Assembly (NCBI GenBank): GCA_036186865.1
Contig: AP025042.1
Coordinates: 11,727,535 to 11,791,534 of the forward strand
Source of the DNA: Eustoma russellianum
Taxonomy: Eukaryota; Streptophyta; Magnoliopsida; Gentianales; Gentianaceae
DNA: 64,000 nt
Reading direction: 5' to 3'
Shown here one piece after another: positions 10,936-21,239 of the stretch (the stretch's first letter is position 1; each line of letters begins with the position of its first letter). Made by a program: the position numbers and the translations under genes. The notes beneath the pieces were generated by a model that was not told the DNA's origin, made no database searches, and worked only from the letters and a program-made list of their open reading frames with translations.

Positions 10936-11095
10936 GAACACTTCGAACGCCTACATGAGGCGCTTCATGTCACTATAGGTGCTTCATGTGGTGTTCAATG
11001 TGTCCTGAATCATCCCCGAACACTTCGAACGCCTAGTAGAGGCGCTTCATGTCCACATTAGCGCTCCAAGTGGCGTTCCAAGTATTCTGAAAGTA
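10936..11095. repeat. Palindromic GAACACTTCGAACGCC module in gypsy-1 LTR
   Basis: Two units each carry GAACACTTCGAACGCCTA and a GGCGCTTCATGT arm. The 3' LTR has three (18292-18560). The same module is in the LTRs of copia-2 (34606-34800, 43186-43425), although that is an unrelated element class. Confidence 0.8.
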
Positions 11096-11544
11096 TTTCT
11101 GACCCTTTAAGCGCCCTATGTAAGTGTAGTAACTTTATACACTTCTTTTGAACATAAAATGCAAGGGTATTTGAGGTATATTTGAGGTGTAGATGGTAAG
11201 TTTGATTAAGTAAGCATAAGATTGAATTCTAGTGAATAAGTGAGACAAATGGACTTGGTAAAACACGTTTAGGGAGTGTTTGAGGTGCAAGACCATATCC
11301 TTGATAGACAAGATGTATGTGTGTGTGTGTTACATGTTGATATGAAGCTATTTGTGCATCCTGCATCATGACATGGGCACTTGCATTTGATTTGAGATAT
11401 GTTTTGCAAAAGAACAAGAAAGGTAAAGTTTGCGAAAGACAAAATGGCTGCTGGTTGATCACAGGGTATAAAAGTCACGTCTGCGAAAGCAGGGTATAAA
11501 GAGCGTGATCTGTGAATCAACAGCAGGGTATAAAGTATGTTATA

Positions 11545-11740
11545 GGGCCGTGGACCTATCCGCACGGAAAATGAAGTATTTTATGGGGCCGTGGACCTAT
11601 CAGCACGGATATATGATATATATAATGGGGTCGTGGACCTTTCAGCACGGGGTATAAAGTATATGTTATGGGGCCGTGGACCTTTCAGCATGGGGTATAA
11701 AGTTATGATGGCTGTGGACTGATCACCCACAGGGTATAAA
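11545..11740. repeat. 42-bp tandem repeats in gypsy-1 5' LTR
   Basis: Four units begin GGGGCCGTGGACC and continue with TATCAGCACGG or TTTCAGCACGG, followed by a weaker fifth (GGCTGTGGACTGATCACC). The matching array in the 3' LTR is at 19016-19205. Confidence 0.88.
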
Positions 11741-12152
11741 GTTCTGCTACGCGAAGAATATGATATGTAAAGTGATGAAATGTTTGTGAAATGACATGCA
11801 TGACATGTTTATGAAAGAAGGCATATGCATGGGTGTTGTGTGTGATTTAAAGAAGTACATGTATCATGATACACGAAGCATAAGACTTGACATGCAAGAA
11901 ACGTGATTAGTCTATGACTTGCTTATGTGATACGTTGTTTTAATACATGTGGGTTCTCGTAACTGTGTACCTATATGGACTTTATCTGTTTTATGTAATC
12001 CTTATTAAGATGCTATTTGCTAACCCGAGCACCTTATTTTTGGGCAATGTTTTATACACTGGTGACTCGGCGTGTGTGATTCCGTAAGGTGTATAGACGG
12101 GTTACTTGCTGGCGAAGTATTCGCTAAGAACAATCATTCTATCTTCTTTCAG

Positions 12153-12232
12153 GTGAGCCTGATTATGAGTTGATATTTATCGAAGACGACGGCGAGTGGG
12201 CTCAATGGGACGATGGACAAGGGAATAGATAG
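12153..12232 (+). CDS. LTR micro-exon, gypsy-1 5' LTR
   Basis: After the acceptor-like TCTTCTTTCAG, and taking one carried-over G, the frame reads GEPDYELIFIEDDGEWAQ then WDDGQGNR and TAG. It matches the frame found at the same LTR position in the other gypsy families (GEPDEDYEHIFVEDG...EWAG). The likely donor is AAG|GCAAGT at 10371/10372 (a GC-type site). In this copy a TAA lies one codon upstream of that donor in phase. Coding status is inference. Confidence 0.45.
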
Positions 12233-12502
12233 ATGCTGGACTATTTTGTTTGAGTTTGGAACTCATTGCTATTATGTTGTTCTAAAACTTATGTCGGCTA
12301 GATGAACAAACAGTTTTATTTCCGCTGCAGTTTTCTGGTTGTAATATTGACAACGAAGGTTTAGATTTTATGACGTTTCCGCTGGTTTTAACTTACATTA
12401 TGAAGGATGTATGCTTGATCTGCTTGACGCTTCGTAGTTCTCATAGTAGGCTACGGCGGGTGCACTGGTTCCGATAACGGTATCGGGCTGGGGCGCTACA
12501 GG

Positions 12503-12513
12503 TGGTATCAGAG
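12503..12513 (+). other. gypsy-1 primer-binding site
   Basis: TGGTATCAGAG starts two bases after the LTR. It is complementary to the 3' end of plant initiator tRNA-Met (full match would be TGGTATCAGAGC). It primes minus-strand DNA synthesis. Confidence 0.93.
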
Positions 12514-12782
12514 ACTAGGCTTCAGATCTAGTTCGGAAACTTAGGTTCATGATTTTTAGACACTTAAGCTATGATTCTCCTTTAAGGTTGATCCTTAGTT
12601 ATAAGTACTGATCTCTTTAGTAATTAAGTATGATATGGGTTGGGTGTGTGCGAGCGCGTCTTGTTACCTAACTTTGTATTAATAGTTGTACTACACACCT
12701 TACCTATTAGCACGCGTTCAAGCTTTCAGTAATCCTTGTATTTACTAAATGCCAATGTAATGTTGACCTTTTCAGAGAAAAA

Positions 12783-13750
12783 ATGTCTCCAGGAGAGATA
12801 ACACAGGCAACTCTGGCAATGGACAGGAGAACCAGCCACCACAAGTGGTTTTACCCCAAGTACTCACTGATGCGCTGACGGTCATTGCACAAGGGTATGT
12901 GCAGCAGCATCAGACTCCGCCTCCACCACCGCCGCAACATAACATCAGGTTCTTTTATGGAGAGATGAGGAAGATGAGGGTGCCGGAGTTCGGTGGATGT
13001 ACGGATCCTGAAGAGGCTCAGCATTGGTTGGCTGAGGTTGAGAAATGTTTCCGGCTGGTGCAAGTTCCGAATGAGATAAAAGTTGAGGTGGCCACACCCC
13101 TTTTAAGTGGCAAGGCTGGCGAATGGTGGGAAGGAATGGTGTTGAGAATGACCCCACCAATCTCATGGATACAGTTTTGTGATGTTTTCCTGAAATACTA
13201 CGTACCGGAGACTGCGATCTTGGACAAGATATGGGCGTTTGACAGACTGGAGCAAGGAAGGATGACGGTGTCGGAGTATGCAGATCGTTTTCATGCCTTA
13301 GGTAAGTTTGTCCCTGCGATTATGTCTGATAATCGTCTTAAGATGACAAAGTTTGAGAGGGGTTTGGACTCGAGGGTACAATCAGCAATAGTGAATGCAG
13401 GGATGAAAACTTATGAGGATATGCTAGATGCGTGTTACCGTGTTGAGAGTGATTTTCGCCGAGTGGCGGCAAGAGTAGCTAGCATAGGAGTGAAAGAGGC
13501 AAGAGGCCAAGAGAGGATGGGAGAGTTGGTGGAAGACCCGGACGTTGGGTCAAGATTCCGAAGAGAGGGCCAGTTGGAAATTTTCAGAGACTGCCACCCC
13601 AGAATCAAGTAGCTCAGCAGGCTATAGGAGTTTGTTCACATTGCGGCAGGAACCATGTTGGAGAGTGTAGGAAAGTAGTCGGAGCATGTTTCCGATGTGG
13701 CCAAGTGGGTCACTTGATTAGAGACTGTCCGGAGACGAAGAAGAATAACC
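12783..13750 (+). pseudogene. gag: gypsy-1 gag (capsid and zinc knuckles)
   Basis: The start ATG at 12783 is followed after three codons by a one-base deletion; the next frame reads RRDNTGNSGNGQENQPPQ and then the capsid domain (12845-13530: WLAEVEKCFRL, GEWWEGMV, FLKYYVPETA, MTVSEYADRFHALGKF). A second frame break near 13535 precedes two zinc knuckles, CSHCGRNHVGEC (from 13636) and CFRCGQVGHLIRDC (from 13687), which bind the RNA genome. Gag builds the virus-like particle in the cytoplasm. A Pro-rich stretch (PPPPPP) lies near residue 35. Both breaks are single-base. Confidence 0.88.
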
Positions 13751-14340
13751 CGGGAGAGGCGGCTCAGCAGCCGAGAGCGAAGCCTAGAGCAAATGCCCGT
13801 GTACATCTCATGACAGATACAGATGTGCAGGAGGCTACCGATGTAGTAGCAGGTGCGGTTTTAGTAAATAAGATACCTGCCAACGTGCTCTTTGATAGCG
13901 GCGCAAGCCACTCCTTCGTAGCGAAGAGATTCACTAAACACCTGAGTAGTCTGCCTGAATGGTTAGAAACTCCGTATCGTGTTCAAGCGGCCGGAGATCA
14001 AATTATGGTTTCGTATCATCGGTACCGGGATTGTGAATTGGAGTTTGAAGGACAAACATTCTTCGCCACATTGATCCCTATTCAGATGTATGACTTTGAC
14101 GTCATATTAGGAATGGACTGGTTGGCTAAGAATCACGCCAATATTGATTGTCGGTTGAAGCAAGTGACAATCAAGAATGCTAAGATGGAGGAGGTAATAT
14201 TTCAAGGAGATGCAGAACGAAGGAAAGTCCCCAAGAAGGTATATGTGTCTGTCGCACAAGCACGCAAAGCATTGAGGAAAGGTGCTGAGGGATTCTTAGT
14301 GTATGCCATGGATGTTACTCAGGAGGTGCCGTCTATGGAG
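13751..14340 (+). pseudogene. pol: gypsy-1 aspartic protease
   Basis: VLFDSGASHSFVAKRF (13888 onward) holds the catalytic Asp of the retropepsin-like protease. The downstream DVILGMDWLAKNHANIDC is the second conserved segment of plant Ty3/gypsy proteases. It matures the Gag-Pol polyprotein. It is in frame with the zinc knuckles upstream. It continues through ...KGAEGFLVYAM and a linker (VVNEFPDVFPEDLLGVPP) into RT until the frame break near 14482. Confidence 0.9.
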
Positions 14341-15372
14341 CAAATTCGAGTGGTCAATGAATTTCCCGACGTGTTTCCGGAAGATTTACTAGGAGTACCA
14401 CCTCCGAGAGAAGTTGAGTTCGAAATTAACTTGATTCCTGGAACAGAACTTATTTCCAAAGCTCCTTATAGAATGGCTCCGGCGGAACACGAGAGTTGAA
14501 GGAACAGCTGCAGGAGTTACTAGACAAGAAGTTTATCCGCCCTAGTGTATCGCCATGGGGAGCACCCGTTCTGTTTGTAAAGAAAAAGGATGGTAGCATG
14601 AGGCTTTGTATCGATTATAGAGAGTTGAATAAAGTTACCATCAAGAATAAGTATCCTCTCCCACGAATTGAGGACTTGTTTGACCAGCTCAAGGGTGCTA
14701 AAATCTTCTCTAAAATTGACCTCCGATCAGGATATCATCAATTACGAGTGAAGGCCGAGGACATCGCAAAGACAGCTTTCCGCACAAGGTATGGTCACTA
14801 TGAATTTTTAGTGATGCCATTTGGATTGACAAATGCCCCTGTGGCTTTTATGGATCTTATGAATACCGTCTTTCGAGAACAGTTGGACAAGTTTGTTGTG
14901 GTATTCATAGATGATATTCTTGTGTATTCCCCTAACGAAGAAACTCACGCTGAGCATTTGAGAACCGTACTAGGCATTTTGAGGCAGAAACAACTTTATG
15001 CAAAGTTTAGCAAGTGTGAGTTCTGGTTAAGAAGTGTAGCTTTCCTAGGCCACGTGATATCAGAAGAGGGGATTGCTGTGGACCCGAAGAAGGTGGAAGC
15101 TATAACTGAATGGCCTAGACCTACAAATGTCACCGAAGTGCGAAGTTTCTTGGGTCTAGCGGGTTATTACAGAAAATTTGTTGAGGGATTCTCAAGAATT
15201 GCCGTACCTCTCAGTCGCCTTACTCAAAAGAAGTCCAAGTTTGAGTGGACGGCGGAATGCGAGCAGAGTGTCACGAAGCTTAAAAAGAGATTAACGACAG
15301 CTCCAGTATTAGCTCAACCCTCTGGAACGGATGGATTTGTGATTTATAGTGATGCGTCAAAGAACGGGTTAG
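14341..15372 (+). pseudogene. pol: gypsy-1 reverse transcriptase
   Basis: Motifs in order: FIRPSVSPWGAPVLFVKKKD, RLCIDYRELNKVTIKNKYPL, FSKIDLRSGYHQLRV, FRTRYGHYEFLVMPFGLTNA, and VVFIDDILVYS with the intact catalytic Asp pair. It ends with the thumb/connection (FLGLAGYYRKFVEGFS) and SDASKNGLG at the start of RNase H. One base is missing at the junction with the protease frame near 14482 (PAE/ELKE). The coding sequence breaks at 15372, where a GT-AG intron begins inside a glycine codon; without splicing the frame ends at TAA eight bases later. Confidence 0.93.
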
Positions 15373-15442
15373 GTACGTAAATTATAGTATAAGATTATGA
15401 TCTTGTATACCCATTAAGTTTAGACTAACGCCTTGTTTGTAG
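15373..15442 (+). other. Intron between RT and RNase H in gypsy-1
   Basis: TTAG|GTACGT ... CTTGTTTGTAG|GTTGTG, 70 bases. Removing it joins ...KNGLG to CVLMQNKRVIAYASRQLK with no loss. A plant-like branch-point motif CTAAC lies about 17 bases before the AG. It is AT-rich. The same codon is interrupted in gypsy-2 (26074-26142). Confidence 0.85.
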
Positions 15443-15830
15443 GTTGTGTCTTAATGCAAAACAAACGAGTCATCGCGTATGCCTCAAGACAGTTAAAGCC
15501 CTATGAACAAAACTATCCCACACATGATCTTGAACTTGCCGCGGTTGTGTTCGCCTTGAAGATCTGGCGGCATTATTTGTATGGAGAGAAGTGCGCGGTA
15601 TTCACAGATCATAAGAGCCTAAAGTATTTGTTCTCGCAGAAGGAATTGAATATGAGGCAGCGGAGATGGTTGGAATTGCTAAAAGACTACGACCTAACTA
15701 TTCATTATCACCCGGGAAAGGCTAACAAGGTAGCCGACGCCTTAAGTAGGAAGTCCAGCCATGCACGACAATCACCATTGGAAAGAGAGATGGAGGAGTT
15801 TGGTTTGGATTTGATTGAATCCACGGTGAA
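15443..15830 (+). pseudogene. pol: gypsy-1 RNase H
   Basis: CVLMQNKRVIAYASRQLKPY, THDLELAAVVFALKIWRHYL, FTDHKSLKYLFSQKELN and GKANKVADALSRKSS are the standard Ty3/gypsy RNase H segments with acidic active-site residues. It degrades the RNA template. One base is missing in a T run at about 15834 (NVLTAL region), which separates it from the integrase frame. Confidence 0.92.
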
Positions 15831-17288
15831 CGTTTGACAGCATTAACTATCACCCCGAGTTTGATCGATCGGATAAAGGAGGCACAGAAGAGAGATAAGG
15901 CTTTAAGTGAGATAATGGAAAGGGTGAAACATAGTCCAGTTGAAGGATTTTGGACTAAGGATGATGGGAGCTTATGGTTTAGGGAAAGATTATGCGTGCC
16001 GGATGTTGACGAACTTAGGAAAGAAGTTTTGCAAGAAGCTCGTAATTCGAGGTTATCAATACACCCCGGTAGCACCAAAATGTATAGAGATCTCAAGCGT
16101 TACTATTGGTGGTCTGGGATGAAAAGACATATTGCGGAATTCATAGAGAGGTGTTTGGTGTGTCAACAAGTCAAAGCAGAACACCAGCGGCCCGGTGGAT
16201 TGTTGATGCCGTTGGAAATTCCGGAATGGAAATGGGAACATGTCACAATGGATTTTGTAGCCGGATTACCAAAGACAAGAAGTGGATGTGACATGATTTG
16301 GGTTATCGTGGACCGTTTAACAAAGTCTGCCCATTTCCTACCCGTTTCAAGTGAAGCACCTCTTGATAAATTAGTGAACTTGTATATGGACGGTATTGTT
16401 AGCTTGCATGGAGTCCCAGTAAGTATAGTATCCGACCGAGATTCACGGTTCACATCTAAGTTTTGGACAGCATTCCAAGAAGCCATGGGTACGGAATTAA
16501 GGTTGAGTACGGCGTATCATCCCCAAACTGATGGACAGTCTGAGCGGACAATTCAAACCTTGGAAGATATGCTAAGAGCTTGCATGCTGGATTTCAAAGG
16601 GAGTTGGGACGGAATGGTAAAGCTGATGGAATTTTCTTATAACAATAGTTACCACAGCGCAATTGATATGGCTCCTTTTGAGGCTTTGTATGGAAGGAAA
16701 TGTAGGTCTCCAATTTATTGGGACGAAGTGGGCGTGAGGACCATTACTGGACCTGAGCTATTAGAGAAAACGTTAGAGAAGGTGAAGGTTATTCGGGAAA
16801 GACTCAAGACGGCTCAGGACCGTAGCAAGAGTTGGGCAGATTCCAAACGACGACCATTGGATTTTGATGTGGGTGATAAAGTTTATTTGAAGGTATCACC
16901 TACGAAAGGCGTCATGAGGTTTGGAGTAAAAGGCAAGCTAAGCCCTCGATTCATTGGTCCTTATGAAATACTTGAGAAGGTAGGAGCCTTGGCATATAGG
17001 TTGGCATTACCCTCCGGTGTTGGCGCAAGTTCACAATGTATTCCACGTGTCACAATTAAGAAAGTACGTGGCGGATCCAAGTCATGTACTTGAAGCTCAA
17101 CCTTTGAACTCAAGGACGATGTTACATATGAGGAAGTACCCGTGAAAATTGTGGACCGAAAGGATCAAGTGTTGAGGAAGCGAGTGATCCCTTATGTAAA
17201 GGTTCAATGGAGCAATCACACGGAACGTGAAGCCACTTGGGAGCTCGAAGAACAAATGTGGGTGAAGTATCCTCAGCTCTTTGACTAA
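15831..17288 (+). pseudogene. pol: gypsy-1 integrase with chromodomain-like tail
   Basis: The zinc-binding region lies at 16050-16190 (IHPGSTKMYRDLKRYYWWSG, CLVCQQVKAEHQRP). The catalytic core has MDFVAGLP, VSDRDSRFTSKFW and SERTIQTLEDMLRAC (D, D, E). The C-terminal segment reads RLKTAQDRSKSWADSKRRPL, DKVYLKVSPTKGVMRFGVKG, and RFIGPYEILEKVG. Two further frame breaks (about 17010 and 17098) precede YEEVPVKIVDRK ... EREATWELEEQM, a tail like that of Del/Tekay chromoviruses thought to guide insertion into chromatin. The stop is TAA at 17286. Integrase joins the DNA copy to the chromosome. Confidence 0.9.
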
Positions 17289-17319
17289 GGTACGTAAGTT
17301 TCGAGGATGAAACTTTTTG

Positions 17320-17333
17320 TAAGGGGGGTGGAA
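17320..17333 (+). promoter_or_regulatory. gypsy-1 polypurine tract
   Basis: TAAGGGGGGTGGAA lies directly before the 3' LTR start TGTTACACC. It is preceded by the AGTTTCGAGGATGAAACTTT block common to these elements. Confidence 0.9.
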
Positions 17334-19972
17334 TGTTACACCCCGTGACTTTTAAGCACGATATTCAATACTTAGAGGTTAACCTTAGATACAACTTAAT
17401 TAATTTCGTAGGTTATGAGACTTAGTCACCTAAAACATAGAAGAATAAGAAAGAAGGGTTCAAATAGAATTAAGGGTAATTCATAGAAATTACTTGAAAG
17501 GTCCCTACTAGGAGTTAGGGGGAGTTATAGGAAGTTAGTATAACTTCCCCTTCTCAGCATGAGGGGCGGTTTTGACAACAAAGGAAGAAGGAAAAATTCT
17601 GAGAAAAGAGAGAGAAAAGAAAGAGGAAGGAAGAAGGAGAGAAGAAGAAGGAAAGGAGGAAGAACGTGCAACCTAGGTGCAATCCTTACCGAAATTCTGC
17701 AGTAAATCCGTAAGATTAACTAGAAACCAAGGCAAGTAATCTTTCTATACGCTTTACGCAAATTTTGATACTTTAGGCCCTATGTTCTTACAAAGAGAAA
17801 ATATGAATCACACATTAGTATTCTTGTCTTGTCTATCATACATGCTCTGTTATATGTAAGTCCTGTTGCTAATTGTGTAAAGTCTTGTTCTTTGGGCCAT
17901 ATTTCTGAAATAGTTGTGCAGTATTTGTTGTTAGTCAACCATGCCCATGAGAGTATATATGTTGATGTGTTTCTTGTCTTGCTCTACTCTTGTGTTGATT
18001 GTATACACTTAGATGTTGAGAGTAAGTGCAGGAAATTAAAGGATGAGTGATGACATTGTTGTAGTCTTGTTGGTTGGGTATTGTTGATGATAACTCTTGA
18101 AGGTGGTGAATGATTGAAGATTTAGAGTGGATCTTGTTAGACATTCACTAAGCATCAATTCATGATTAGATGTATGTTAAGTATGATGAATCTAGTTGTT
18201 AAGATGGATCTTTAAGTGTTGAACCTGGAAGGGTTGAAGAAGAAAGGAGTTGGGTGGAAGTTACTGCAGAAAAACTGCAGTTTGGCATCGTCAGAACACT
18301 TCAAACGCCTACATGAGGCGCTTCATGTCACTATAGGCGCTTCTTGTAGCGTTCCATGTGTCCTGGAGCTTTCCCGTACAGAAAAACTGCAATTTAGAAC
18401 CGTCAGAACACTTCGAACGCCTACATGAGGCGCTTCATGTCACATTAGGCGCTTCATGTGGTGTTCAATGTGTCCTGAATCATCCCCGAACACTTCGAAC
18501 GCCTAGTAGAGGCGTTCATGTCCACATTAGGCGCTCCAAGTGGCGTTCCAAGTATTCTGGAAGTATTTCTGACCCTTTAAGCGCCCTATGTAAGTGTAGT
18601 AACTTTATACACTTCTTTTGAACATAAAATGCAAGGGTATTTGAGGTATATTTGAGGTGTAGATGGTAAGTTTGATTAAGTAAGCATAAGATTGAATTCT
18701 AGTGAATAAGTGAGACAAATGGACTTAGTAAAACACGTTTAGGGAGTGTTTGAGGTGCAAGACCATATCCTTGATAGACAAGATGTATGTGTGTGTGTGT
18801 TACATGTTGATATGAAGCTATTTGTGCATCATGCATCATGACATGGGCACTTGCATTTGATTTGAGATATGTTTTGCAAAAGAGCAAGAAAGGTAAAGTT
18901 TGCGAAAGACAAAATGGTTGCTGGTTGATCACAGGGTATAAAAGTCACGTCTGCGAAAGCAGGGTATAAAGAGCGTGATCTGTGAATCAACGGCGGGGGT
19001 ATAAAGTATGTTATGGGGCCGTGGACCTATCCGCACAGAAAATGAAGTATTTTATGGGGCTGTGGACCTATCAGCACGGATATATGATATATGTAATGGG
19101 GCCGTGGACCTTTCAGCACGGGGTATAAAGTATATGTTATGGGGTCGTGGACCTTTCAGCACGGGGTATAAAGTTATGATGGCTGTGGACTGATCACCCA
19201 CAGGGTATAAAGTTCTGCTACGCGAAGAATATGATATGTAAAGTGATGAAATGTTTGTGAAATGACATGCATGACATGTTTATGAAAGAAGGCATATGCA
19301 TGGGTGTTGTGTGTGATTTTAAAGAAGTACATGCATCATGATACACGAAGCATAAGACTTGACATGCAAGAAACGTGATTAGTCTATGACTTGCTTATGT
19401 GATACGTTGTTTTAATACATGTGGGTTCTCGTAACTGTGTACCTATATGGACTTTATCTGTTTTGAGTAATCCTTATTAAGATGCTATTTGCTAACCCAA
19501 GCACCTTATTTTTGGGCAATGTTTTATACACTGGTGACTCGACGTGTGTGATTCCGTAAGGTGTATAGACGGGTTACTTGCTGGCGAAGTATTCGCTAAG
19601 AACAATCATTCTATCTTCTTTCAGGTGAGCCTGATTATGAGTTGATATTTATCGAAGACGACGGCGAGTGGGCTCAATGGGACGATGGACAAGGGAATAG
19701 ATACATGCTGGACTATTTTGTTTGAGTTTGGAACTCATTGCTATTATGTTGTTCTAAAACTTATGTCGGCTAGATGAACAAACAGTTTTATTTCCGCTGC
19801 AGTTTTCTGGTTGTAATATTGACAACGAAGGTTTAGATTTTATGACGTTTCCGCTGGTTTTAACTTACATTATGAAGGATGTATGCTTGATCTGCTTGAC
19901 GCTTCGTAGTTCTCATAGTAGGCTACGGCGGGTGCACTGGTTCCGATAACGGTATCGGGCTGGGGCGCTACA
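17334..19972 (+). repeat. gypsy-1 3' LTR
   Basis: TGTTACACCCCG ... GGGCGCTACA. It is collinear with the 5' LTR. Most differences I could see are single-base indels in short runs, plus an extra palindrome unit of about 110 bases (about 18337-18447). Tandem array at 19016-19205; micro-exon frame at 19625. Confidence 0.93.
19625..19725 (+). CDS. LTR micro-exon, gypsy-1 3' LTR
   Basis: Same frame as the 5' copy (GEPDYELIFIEDDGEWAQ), but the stop TAG is TAC here, so the frame runs seven codons further to TGA at 19723. In this copy the codon before the GC-type donor is CAA, not TAA, so the upstream phase is open. Confidence 0.42.
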
Positions 19973-20015
19973 GCCAAACCTTAGGCTAATAAGTGAGATT
20001 TTCTCCTATAAACTT

Positions 20016-20440
20016 CGCTTCCATTGTGGAATGAGCTATGCATGTTTGCTTTGTGGATTTTCACGACACAGTACCTCCACCAACAGTGAATAAATATCCA
20101 TTCGTGCACTTTGAATCTTTACTATCTGATATCCAGTTGGTATCACAATAGTCTTCCAACTGCTGGATATCTCGAGTAATGTAATCTAATATTCATTGTA
20201 TACTTCAAGTATCTCATTATTCTATTCAAAGCATTCCAATGATCATCACTTGGATTCCTGGTAAACACGCTCAGTTTGTTTGCCGAACAAGCTAAATCTG
20301 GCCTTGTACAATTCGTTATGTACATTAGACTTCTGATTACTTGTGAGTACTCCAATTGAGCTACTGGCTCGCCTCGATTCTTCCTTAAGTGTATATTTAA
20401 GTTGAGTGGAGGCTTCATCGGTTTCACATCAAGCATATTG
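20016..20440 (-). pseudogene. pol: copia-1 RT end and start of RNase H
   Basis: The minus strand reads EYSQVIRSLMYITNCTRPDL, NPSDDHWNALNRIMRYLKYT, then after stops SWKSTKQTCIAHSTMEAKFI, where the Mutator-like element is inserted. These are the copia connection and early RNase H segments. Stops follow PAVGRLL. Confidence 0.9.
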
Positions 20441-21200
20441 AAACGTTTTAGAACAGATTCAATGTAGTGAGTTTGTGACAGTACGAGTCCCTCGGTTATC
20501 CTAGAAATTTTAATTCCTAGAATAACATTGGCAACTCACATATCCTTCATATCAAAGTTTCTCGTCAACATCTCTTTTGTGTTTAAGATGATGTCCCGAG
20601 TACTCCCCATGATTAACATGTTGTCTACATAGAGACATACTATCACATATGCATTCTGTGTGTTCTTAATGTAGACACACTTGTCACACTCATTGATCTT
20701 GAAACCATTAGCTAGCATAGCTTGATCAAATTTCAAGTGCCACTGTTTAGGCTCTTGCTTAAGTCCGTACAACGACTTAATAAGTCTACAGACTTTCGAC
20801 TATTGTCCTGGAATCACAAACCCTTCGGATTGTTCCATGTAGATTTCTTCATCCAACTCACTACTCAGAAAAGTAGTCTTCATATCCATCTGATGGATTT
20901 CCAAGTTATAGACTGTAGCAAAAGCAACTAGCACCCTTATAGAAGTGATCCTAGTTACTGATGAGTAGGTGTCAAAAAAGTTAAAGCCTTCCTTTTGTCG
21001 ATAGCCTTTAGCTACCAACCTGGCTTTGTACTTTTTAATAGACCTATCATCTTTCAGTTTCTTCTTGAAAATCCACTTGCAACCAAGTGGCTTACTTCCA
21101 GATGGAAGGTCAACCAACGCCCAAGTGTGATTTTGAAGAAACAAGTCTATCTCAATGTTAATTGCCTCTTTCTAGAATGGAGCTTCTGGAGTTGACATTG
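20441..21200 (-). pseudogene. pol: copia-1 reverse transcriptase with altered YVDD box
   Basis: The minus strand reads HTWALVDLPSGSKPLGCKWI, KYKARLVAKGYRQKEGFNFF, EIHQMDMKTTFLSSELDEEI, SLYGLKQEPKQWHLKFDQAM, then VCLYVDNMLIMGST. In copia RTs the box is YVDD; here the second catalytic Asp is Asn (YVDN). Stops occur after VIPGQ and FDMKDM. The enzyme would be inactive even without the stops. Confidence 0.92.
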
Positions 21201-21239
21201 TCTTGAAAAAGTTCATTGGCTCATTTTCTACCATATAGG

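Larger units (their letters stand above)
9969..12500 (+). repeat. gypsy-1 5' LTR
   Basis: It starts TGGTTACA and ends GGGCGCTACA. It contains a purine-rich leader zone (10200-10310), a palindrome module shared with copia-2 (10936-11090), a 42-bp tandem array (11545-11740) and the micro-exon frame (12153-12232). It is about 107 bases shorter than the 3' copy, mainly because of one palindrome-module unit. Confidence 0.93.
9969..19972 (+). mobile_element. Complete Ty3/gypsy retrotransposon gypsy-1 (Del/Tekay-like chromovirus)
   Basis: LTRs lie at 9969-12500 and 17334-19972, with target duplication GCCAA (9964-9968 and 19973-19977). The primer-binding site matches initiator tRNA-Met at 12503 and a polypurine tract lies at 17320. 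Coding order is gag, protease, RT, RNase H, integrase, so it is Ty3/gypsy. A C-terminal chromodomain-like tail points to the Del/Tekay group. It sits inside the right TIR of the Mutator-like element, so it is younger than that. The coding region has at least six single-base frame breaks. An intron lies between RT and RNase H. Confidence 0.95.
8224..20005. mobile_element. Non-autonomous Mutator-like element with ~600-bp TIRs, holding gypsy-1
   Basis: The termini are inverted: GAGAAAATCTCACTTATTAG at the left, and its complement ending ...GAGATTTTCTC at 20005. A 10-bp duplication CTATAAACTT flanks them (8214-8223 and 20006-20015). A GAG terminus, long TIRs and a target duplication of about 9-10 bp fit Mutator-like elements. 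Without gypsy-1 and its duplicated GCCAA it is about 1.77 kb. No transposase is present. About 540 bases of unique sequence lie between the arms. Inserted in the RNase H gene of copia-1. Confidence 0.82.
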
